DNA from: Methylobacteriaceae bacterium | Lineage (GTDB): Bacteria > Pseudomonadota > Alphaproteobacteria > Rhizobiales > Beijerinckiaceae | DNA length: 7,306 nucleotides | Reading direction: 5' to 3' | Assembly: GCA_031272615.1 (NCBI GenBank) | Contig: JAISTL010000241.1 | Coordinates: forward strand, 1 to 7,306 | Shown here: positions 1 through 4,880 of the stretch, piece by piece | Position numbering within the stretch: the first letter of the stretch is position 1 | How the letters are laid out: each line of letters starts with the position of its first letter | The notes under the pieces: model-generated | Told to the model about the DNA's origin: nothing | The model's input: the letters and a program-made list of their open reading frames with translations, nothing else | The model's database searches: none | Program-made: the position numbers and the translations under genes

Positions 1-1080
1 AGCGGCAAGAAACAGATTGTTCAGAACCAGCGCCCCTTCCCGCGACACCAGCGCAAAGGACGCGCCGGGCGTCAATGTCGGCGCACGCCAGGCAAACAGC
101 GCCAGCGACCCCCCTGAAACCGCCAGTAAAACGGCGAGAATGGCGCTGCCGCGCGCCGGGTCGGCGACGAAGGCGTGAACCGACGTCAGAATTCCGGAAC
201 GCACCAGAAATGTGCCCAAAACCGACAGGGAAAACGTCAGCAAAGAGAGAAAAACCGTCCAGTTTTTCAATGCGCCGCGCCGTTCGGTGACGGTGGTCGC
301 GTGAATCAGCGCCAGCCCGCTGAGCCAGGGCATGAACGAGGCGTTTTCCACCGGATCCCAGTTCCACCAGCCGCCCCAGCCCAATTCATAATAGGCCCAG
401 AATGAACCGACGCCGATGCCGAGGGTCAGAAAAACCCAGGCGCCGAGCGTCCACGGGCGCACAACGCGCGCCCACAGCGCGTCAACACGGTTGGACATGA
501 GCGCCGCCACGGCAAAGGCAAAGGTGACGGAAAAACCGACATATCCGAGGTAAAGCAGCGGCGGGTGAAATGCGAGACCGGGATCTTCAAGAATGGGGTT
601 CAACCCCGCCCCGTCCTCCGGCGGCGGCACCACGCGTAGAAACGGGTTTGAAAACAGCAGGATATAGGCTGAAAACACCGCCGTCAGCAGTCCTTCAACG
701 CCGATGGCCAAAGAACGCAGACGCGTCGGCGCCGTTCCCCCGGCGCCGGCCAGCGCCGCGCCATATCCGCCCAGACACAACACCCACAACAGCATGGAGC
801 CTTCGTGCCCGGCCCACACGCCGGAAATCCTGTACATCAAGGCCTTGGCGGAATGGGAATTCTGCGCCACAGCAGCGACTGAAAAGTCCGACGCAATGAA
901 CGCATGTGTCAGTGCCGCCCACGCGACGACCAGCATTAAAAATGTCAGAATCGCTGCGGGAGCCGCCAGCGCCATGAGCCGCATATCCCGCAGGGCCAAC
1001 CCCGATAACGGCGCCGCGCACTGAATCAGCGCCACCCCAAGGGCCAGGGCGAGAGCAAAATGCCCGAACTCAACGACCAT
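1..1080 (-). CDS. ccmF: Cytochrome c maturation protein CcmF, N-terminal part (runs off left edge)
   Basis: CcmF (CycK) is the integral membrane subunit of the System I heme lyase. With CcmH it moves heme from holo-CcmE to the CXXCH motif of apocytochrome c. An open frame of 360 codons starts at ATG 1080-1078 and is still open at base 1, against a usual length near 650 residues. The start is MVVEFGHFALALALG, typical of the family. The tryptophan-rich WWD signature is at residues 234-254 (GWGGWWNWDPVENASF). Histidines at 172 (in FHPPLLYLGY), 260 (in GLALIH) and 302 (in LTSVHAF) sit one position from the conserved E. coli His173, His261 and His303. Several hydrophobic membrane segments are evident. 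The start overlaps the 3' end of ccmE by 11 bp, suggesting translational coupling. The C-terminal part, with the fourth conserved histidine, lies outside the window. The identity is secure. Confidence 0.97.
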   Translation of the reverse strand, partial: MVVEFGHFALALALGVALIQCAAPLSGLALRDMRLMALAAPAAILTFLMLVVAWAALTHAFIASDFSVAAVAQNSHSAKALMYRISGVWAGHEGSMLLWVLCLGGYGAALAGAGGTAPTRLRSLAIGVEGLLTAVFSAYILLFSNPFLRVVPPPEDGAGLNPILEDPGLAFHPPLLYLGYVGFSVTFAFAVAALMSNRVDALWARVVRPWTLGAWVFLTLGIGVGSFWAYYELGWGGWWNWDPVENASFMPWLSGLALIHATTVTERRGALKNWTVFLSLLTFSLSVLGTFLVRSGILTSVHAFVADPARGSAILAVLLAVSGGSLALFAWRAPTLTPGASFALVSREGALVLNNLFLAA

Positions 1081-1564
1081 CGCCCTGCTGTCCTTCCCGG
1101 GTTTCATCACCCTGCCAATGGCCGATTTCCTTCAGTTTATCGGCGACATCCCGCGACATGTACCGTTCGTCATGGCGCGCCAGAATTCTGTCGGCACGAA
1201 ATTCATCCGGAGCCACGAGATAGCCCTCGGCCACCATTCCCTGCCCTTCCTTGAACAGGTCCGGCAGTTCCTCGCCGGCCTTGCGCCGATAAATAACCGT
1301 GATCTCCGCCGCGTCGTCCACCGCCTTGAACACCACCCGCTGCGGATCTTTTCTGTCCAGGGAACCTTCCTTGACATATCCGCCGAGGCGCAGCCGCATA
1401 TCGGGCGGCACAGGTGAGCGCCGCAGTTCCCCGGGAAGGCGATAATAGGAGATGTTTTCTCTCAGCGCCACAGCCATCACGGCGACGGCGAAAACGGCGA
1501 CCGCGGCGAACACTGCCCAAACCGTCAAAGACCGCTTGTCTCTCCCGCTCCCCCCCGGGTTCAT
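1070..1564 (-). CDS. ccmE: Periplasmic heme chaperone CcmE
   Basis: CcmE (CycJ) is a membrane-anchored chaperone that binds heme covalently through a histidine and passes it to CcmF/CcmH. The product is 164 residues, normal for the family. It has a short charged N-terminus, one membrane anchor at about residues 13-34, then the periplasmic beta-barrel domain (about 38-130). The heme-binding motif is intact as HDERY, with His131 as the covalent ligand and Tyr135, matching E. coli His130/Tyr134. A flexible hydrophilic tail follows. The ATG at 1564-1562 was chosen because it overlaps the ccmI stop as ATGA and places the anchor at the N-terminus. The frame is open further upstream to 1729, but those 55 extra residues lie inside ccmI and do not look like CcmE. 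The 3' end overlaps ccmF by 11 bp. Confidence 0.97.
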   Translation of the reverse strand: MNPGGSGRDKRSLTVWAVFAAVAVFAVAVMAVALRENISYYRLPGELRRSPVPPDMRLRLGGYVKEGSLDRKDPQRVVFKAVDDAAEITVIYRRKAGEELPDLFKEGQGMVAEGYLVAPDEFRADRILARHDERYMSRDVADKLKEIGHWQGDETREGQQGDGR

Positions 1565-2091
1565 GGTTCCATCTTCCCCTTGTTCCGCGAGGGAACGAGC
1601 GCCAACGCGACCATATAGCGGATGACATAGGCGCCTTGAATCCCGTTCAACCTGTTGGCCCTGGCGAACGCCTCCCCCGCTTCCCTGAGGCGGTTCTGTT
1701 GCAAACGTACCAACGACAGATACTGCCACGCCGTCCCGTCATCGGGGGCGGTTTTGACACGTTTTTCCAGTTTCGCGACAATCTCACGAAACTCTTGCCG
1801 GCGCAGACGCGCCGCTTCGCTCATGCCCCAGTCGGCAAGCACTTCACGGGGAATTGACGCCAGACCCGGTGCGCCTACCGCACCATAGAAGCCGACACCG
1901 ATGCCGAGACACGCGGCGATGAGGCAAACCGCGAACACCGTCCGGGTTTTGGTGTTTCCGGCCGGGAAAACCGCGTGTTGCGCGCCCTCCCGGCCGTCGT
2001 CGCCCTCCGCCGGCGGCGCCCGACGCAACGATGCCGCCAAAACCGCCGCCACAAAACATGTCAGCAGGATGCAGGCGGCCCACAGTTCCAT
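1561..2091 (-). CDS. ccmI: Short CcmI/CycH-type cytochrome c biogenesis protein
   Basis: CcmI (CycH) is the membrane protein of System I that holds apocytochrome c for the heme lyase. This product has 176 residues. It has a membrane segment at about 3-21, a short polar segment (22-50), a second membrane segment (about 51-72), then a periplasmic part. The phrase YGAVGAPGLASIP after the second segment resembles CcmI. Residues about 116-149 form a tetratricopeptide-like helical pair (DDGTAWQYLSLVRLQQNRLREAGEAF in part). It is far shorter than many CcmI proteins (roughly 300-450 residues): the cytoplasmic loop is only about 28 residues and at most one or two TPR units remain. The ATG at 2091-2089 is preceded by the purine-rich AGAGGGG. 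It starts 24 bp after the kinase stop, and its stop overlaps the ccmE start (ATGA). Position and topology support ccmI; sequence alone would leave more doubt. Confidence 0.85.
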   Translation of the reverse strand: MELWAACILLTCFVAAVLAASLRRAPPAEGDDGREGAQHAVFPAGNTKTRTVFAVCLIAACLGIGVGFYGAVGAPGLASIPREVLADWGMSEAARLRRQEFREIVAKLEKRVKTAPDDGTAWQYLSLVRLQQNRLREAGEAFARANRLNGIQGAYVIRYMVALALVPSRNKGKMEP

Positions 2092-2115
2092 AAACCCCTC
2101 TCCCGTTTGTCAGAG

Positions 2116-3534
2116 TCACATCGCCGTTTGGGGCGGCGTCGGCATGATTCTTTGTTCCCCGGGCAGCTCCAGGACGACGCGGACCCCTCCCAGCGGTGAT
2201 TTTTCGAAGGCCAGAGAGCCGCGATACAACGATGACAGATCGGCGACAATGGACAACCCCAAGCCCGTTCCCGGTTGTGTCTCATCGAGTTTTTTTCCGC
2301 GTTGGACGGCGGTATTGATATTGTCCTTCTCGATGCCGGGGCCGTCGTCTTCAACGGATAGCCGGATAAACGCCCGTTCCTCGCCCTTTTTGAGGGTTGC
2401 GGAGAGCCGGACCTTCGATTTGGCCCACTTGCAGGCATTGTCAATCAGGTTTCCGAGCATTTCCTGCAAGTCCTGGCTTTCCCCGAAAAACACCAGATTG
2501 CGTGATACATCGCCGGTGATTTCCGGCACACCCTCGGGGTAAATCTTGCGGAATGTGCGTAACAGTGCATCGGCGACATCATTCACAGAGTTGTATGTGC
2601 CCAGAGTTCCCGCCAGCGCCGCCGCGCGGGCGCGGTTGACGTGGTACTGCACCTGGTCTTTCATGATTTCCGTCTGTTCACGGATGCGCTTGGCCGTTTC
2701 CGGGTCCATGTCCTCTATCTCGTTGGACATGACGCTCAGCGGCGTCTTCAGGGCATGGGCCAGATTCCCGACCTGGGTGCGGGCCCGCTCCAGTATCTCA
2801 CGGTTCGTTTCCAGGAGGAGGTTGATTTCTTTGGCAAGCGGCGCGATATCCTCCGGGAAGCGCCCTTCGATGCGCTCAGTCCGCCCGGCGCGCACCAACG
2901 ACAGGGCGGCGCGCAAATCGTTCAAGGGTTTCAGGCCATAGCGGATCTGCACGAAGGTTGTGATCACCCACCCGAGACCCAACAGGGAGAACGTGGCGAT
3001 CAGCATATACAGGAATCTGTTGGACACAATGGTGATTTCCGAAGCGGGGCCGGCCACGTAGACCCGATAGAAGCCGTTATCCCTCACCCTGAACTGGACG
3101 TCGGCTTCGATGATGCGAACCCTTTCGCCGTCCGGCGCCGTCCCGTATCCGCGCACACTGACGCGCGCATTCTCGTCACGGGTATCCACGCCCCAGTCGG
3201 GAGGCAGAATCAGATGAGCGTCTCCGAGTGAATTGGAACGCAGATTGTCTTCAACACGGCCGCCGTCGCGGCTGATCTCCCAGTACCAGCCGGACTGCGG
3301 CAAATCGAACAGGATGTGCCCGATGCTGCCGACAAGCCCGGCGTCTTCCGGATAGACATCGACAAGGGTCACCACCGTTTCGGCATAGGTCTCGAGACGC
3401 CGATCGAAAATCTGCTCGGTGGAACGGGACTCGAGATGATATAACACAGCCGCCGCATCCACCAGAATCACGGCGCTCCACAACAGCGAGGCCGCCGCAA
3501 GTCGAACGGCGATGGATCGGTTTTTCAGCAGCAT
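2116..3534 (-). CDS. Membrane sensor histidine kinase, PhoQ/FeuQ-like
   Basis: This is a two-component sensor kinase of 472 residues. A first membrane segment (about 9-32) is followed by a periplasmic sensor region of about 140 residues (33-173), a second membrane segment (about 174-195) and a HAMP-type linker (about 196-250). The dimerisation and phosphoacceptor helix carries His260 in NLAHALKTPLSVM. The ATP-binding domain has the N box (NLIDNACKWA, 362-371), the G1 box (DDGPGI, 396-401) and the G2 box (GTGLGLSI, 422-429). The residue after the phosphorylated histidine is Ala instead of the common Glu, as in PhoQ-like kinases, which have a small residue there (HSLKTPL). The sensor region contains an SGWYWEI motif; its ligand cannot be told. 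The ATG at 3534 has a GGAAGGCGAG site upstream, 39 bp after the regulator. The partner is surely that regulator. Confidence 0.95.
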   Translation of the reverse strand: MLLKNRSIAVRLAAASLLWSAVILVDAAAVLYHLESRSTEQIFDRRLETYAETVVTLVDVYPEDAGLVGSIGHILFDLPQSGWYWEISRDGGRVEDNLRSNSLGDAHLILPPDWGVDTRDENARVSVRGYGTAPDGERVRIIEADVQFRVRDNGFYRVYVAGPASEITIVSNRFLYMLIATFSLLGLGWVITTFVQIRYGLKPLNDLRAALSLVRAGRTERIEGRFPEDIAPLAKEINLLLETNREILERARTQVGNLAHALKTPLSVMSNEIEDMDPETAKRIREQTEIMKDQVQYHVNRARAAALAGTLGTYNSVNDVADALLRTFRKIYPEGVPEITGDVSRNLVFFGESQDLQEMLGNLIDNACKWAKSKVRLSATLKKGEERAFIRLSVEDDGPGIEKDNINTAVQRGKKLDETQPGTGLGLSIVADLSSLYRGSLAFEKSPLGGVRVVLELPGEQRIMPTPPQTAM

Positions 3535-3573
3535 TCAGCACTCGCCTTCCGCCTCTCCCGGCGGAGATACGTA

Positions 3574-4245
3574 TCACTCGTTCTTCTGGTCGACATCCAC
3601 AAGATAGCCCAGTCCGCGGACCGTCTGGATGAAATTGTCTCCGACCTTTTTGCGCAACCGCCCGATGAACACTTCAATCGTATTGGAATCCTTGTCGAAA
3701 TCCTGGTCGTAAAGGTGCTCCGTCAACTCCGTGCGGGAAACGATGCGCCCGGCATGATGCATGAGGTAGGACAGCAACCGGTATTCATGGGAGGTGGTCT
3801 TGATCGGATTGCCGTCCACCATCACCCGGCCGTTGTGGGTGTCCAGAGACACCTGACCGATGTGAATCCGGCTGGTGGCGTGCCCGGCCGCCCGCCGCAG
3901 CAGGGCCCGGATTCGAGCCAGCAATTCCTCCATATGGAACGGTTTGGTCAAATAATCGTCGGCGCCCGCTTCAAAGCCGAGAACCTTCTCGTTCCAGCTG
4001 TCACGCGCCGTGAGGATCAGCACCGGAGTCTTGTGGTCTCCGGAGCGCCATTCCTTCAACACGGTTATGCCATCCTTCTTGGGTAAACCGATATCCAATA
4101 TGATGGCGTCGTAGGGTTCACTTTCCCCGAGATAGTGCCCCTCCTCGCCGTCAAAAGCGCTATCCACAACGTAACCCGCCTTGTTCAAGGCGTTGATCAC
4201 CTGTTTGTTCAGATTTCTGTCGTCTTCGACCACCAGAAGCCGCAA
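3574..4245 (-). CDS. OmpR-family response regulator, PhoP/FeuP-like, TTG start
   Basis: This is a DNA-binding response regulator of 223 residues, the normal OmpR/PhoB length. The receiver domain (1-118) has the acidic pocket Glu7-Asp8-Asp9, phosphoacceptor Asp51 (in ILDIGLPKKDG), Thr79 and Lys101 (in LTKPF). The C-terminal winged helix (about 126-217) has the usual TSHEYRLLSYL and VFIGRLRKKVG helices and the closing TVRGLGYLVD wing. The start codon is TTG at 4245-4243. An in-frame TAG lies six codons upstream (4262-4260), no ATG or GTG lies between, and the receiver domain begins at once (RLLVVEDD). A GGAAAGGG site stands 7 nt before the TTG. It heads the probable unit regulator-kinase-ccmI-ccmE-ccmF, so it may control cytochrome c maturation genes as well as its own kinase. 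Its signal is unknown. Confidence 0.95.
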   Translation of the reverse strand: MRLLVVEDDRNLNKQVINALNKAGYVVDSAFDGEEGHYLGESEPYDAIILDIGLPKKDGITVLKEWRSGDHKTPVLILTARDSWNEKVLGFEAGADDYLTKPFHMEELLARIRALLRRAAGHATSRIHIGQVSLDTHNGRVMVDGNPIKTTSHEYRLLSYLMHHAGRIVSRTELTEHLYDQDFDKDSNTIEVFIGRLRKKVGDNFIQTVRGLGYLVDVDQKNE

Positions 4246-4294
4246 CGTCCTGCCCTTTCCGCTCTATAACCCCGCACCACCCATTTGGGCGGCG

Positions 4295-4314
4295 CTCCCG
4301 TCTTCGTCCGGGAG
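4295..4314. promoter_or_regulatory. Operator-like palindrome at the expected transcription start
   Basis: CTCCCG (4295-4300) and CGGGAG (4309-4314) form a perfect 6-bp inverted repeat with an 8-nt centre. It overlaps the end of the possible -10 element and covers the likely transcription start of the regulator unit. It could be a repressor site or a leader hairpin. Chance is also possible in GC-rich DNA. Confidence 0.3.
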
Positions 4315-4318
4315 TATA
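4313..4318 (-). promoter_or_regulatory. Possible -10 element upstream of the response regulator
   Basis: The minus strand reads TATACT here, close to the sigma-70 consensus and about 68 nt before the TTG start. No convincing -35 hexamer is found at 16-18 bp; TTGTGG and TTGTTG lie nearby at poor spacing. An activator-dependent promoter, perhaps autoregulated, would fit, but this is weak evidence. Confidence 0.35.
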
Positions 4319-4411
4319 CCGGAAAAAGCGCAACAACGCCACAACATCTCGCGACATCGTAAAAACGGAGAACCGGCGCCCCGCCGCCGGGTCCGCACTC
4401 CCGCGCCAAGG

Positions 4412-4463
4412 GTGGACGAGATGGACTAGGTGGACAGGGTGGACAGGGTGGACGAGGGTGGAC
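4412..4463. repeat. GTGGAC array, six units at 9-10 bp
   Basis: Plus-strand GTGGAC units begin at 4412, 4421 (ATGGAC), 4430, 4439, 4448 and 4458, so the period is exactly 9 bp for five units and 10 for the last. The opposite cluster at 4605-4638 is its mirror image. The array could be slippage-expanded sequence or a multi-site protein-binding array; nothing in the sequence decides between these. Confidence 0.75.
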
Positions 4464-4604
4464 ATTTTTGACGGCTTGCAGCCCTGGATTCGGGATACGG
4501 CTTACCGGTGCCAAAACCGGAGTCCACACTGTTCCCGGGTTCCCGCTGTCCAAAATGCGGGGGTTCGGTCTATCCCTCAGTGTCCAGTTTTCGGGGTACA
4601 ATAT

Positions 4605-4638
4605 GTCCACCGTGTCCACCCTCGTCCACCGGGTCCAC
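4605..4638. repeat. Inverted GTCCAC array, four units
   Basis: GTCCAC occurs at 4605, 4614, 4624 and 4633, with a period of 9-10 bp. A further isolated copy is at 4522. Positions 4613-4639 pair with 4438-4464 at 25 of 27 positions, including an unbroken 18-bp match (4613-4630 with 4447-4464). The 148 bp between the arms would form the loop of a cruciform or long hairpin. Confidence 0.75.
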
Positions 4639-4650
4639 CGAAATGCCTGT

Positions 4651-4814
4651 CACACACTCCGCCCGCTCCGCCGCGCGGCGTGTCGCACGGTCGGTGAGGC
4701 CGTCACCCACGAGGAACGAAGCAATCCAGAAGGAAGCCTTGTTAACACAACGGTTGTTGCGGATGGTTTTTCTGGATTGCTTCGCTCACGCTCGCAATGA
4801 CGGCGGAGTGTGTG
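4651..4814. repeat. Outer 13-bp inverted repeat around the palindromic element
   Basis: CACACACTCCGCC at 4651-4663 is the exact reverse complement of GGCGGAGTGTGTG at 4802-4814. The pair encloses the 4701-4803 element and makes a nested palindrome of about 164 bp. No target-site duplication is apparent directly outside. Confidence 0.65.
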
Positions 4815-4867
4815 TCGAGCATCCGGGCGTTCCTTCGCCGCCTGCTCCGCCGGGTGACGTGCCGCAC
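4660..4867. repeat. Imperfect 29-bp direct repeat flanking the palindromic element
   Basis: The segments 4660-4688 and 4839-4867 match at 24 of 29 positions, sharing GCTCCGCCG and CGCAC blocks. They lie on the two sides of the palindromic element. They may be remnants of an older composite repeat, or GC-rich sequence similar by chance. Confidence 0.45.
4701..4803. repeat. Interspersed palindromic element (GCAATCCAG type)
   Basis: Perfect 14-bp arms CGAAGCAATCCAGA (4717-4730) and TCTGGATTGCTTCG (4771-4784) enclose a 40-nt loop. Outer ends CGTCA at 4701 and CTCGCAATGACG at 4791-4802 are also partly complementary. A small hairpin, ACAAC-G-GTTGT (4747-4757), sits in the loop. The right arm matches a motif, CGTCATTGCGAG...GAAGCAATCCAG, that I know as a common interspersed repeat in many bacterial genomes, where it is often mistaken for coding sequence. 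It could act as a transcript stabiliser or terminator for the gene upstream on the minus strand. It may also simply be a non-autonomous mobile repeat. Confidence 0.8.
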
Positions 4868-4880
4868 CGCCCGCGCCGGC

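Larger units (their letters stand above)
4246..4880. other. 635-bp structured intergenic region without a credible gene
   Basis: This is the only long stretch without a gene. Open frames of up to 163 codons exist on both strands, but they read through the repeats and give low-complexity products such as Val-His-Pro or Pro-Pro-Cys runs, so I reject them. From right to left it contains one copy of a 29-bp imperfect direct repeat (4839-4867), a palindromic element (4701-4803), the other copy of the direct repeat (4660-4688), two opposed GTCCAC/GTGGAC clusters, about 100 bases with nothing recognised (4319-4411), and a possible promoter before the regulator. No clear rho-independent terminator with a T-run follows the repeat protein. 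Confidence 0.8.

Noticed and set aside
1565..1729. Longer start for ccmE
   Set aside because: The 55 extra residues lie inside ccmI and carry no CcmE features. The ATG overlapping the ccmI stop gives normal length and a proper N-terminal anchor.
1901..3231. Plus-strand open frames of 131-213 codons opposite ccmI and the kinase
   Set aside because: They are antisense shadows in GC-rich DNA. The minus-strand frames have complete conserved motifs and these have none.
4160..4619. Minus-strand open frames of 101 and 136 codons upstream of the regulator
   Set aside because: Their products are Val-His-Pro or Pro-Pro-Cys runs made by the 9-bp repeats, and both overlap the start of the response regulator in other frames.
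4412..4638. CRISPR array
   Set aside because: The repeat unit is only 6 bp with 3-4 bp between copies, and the two clusters face opposite ways. There are no spacers of CRISPR length and no cas genes.
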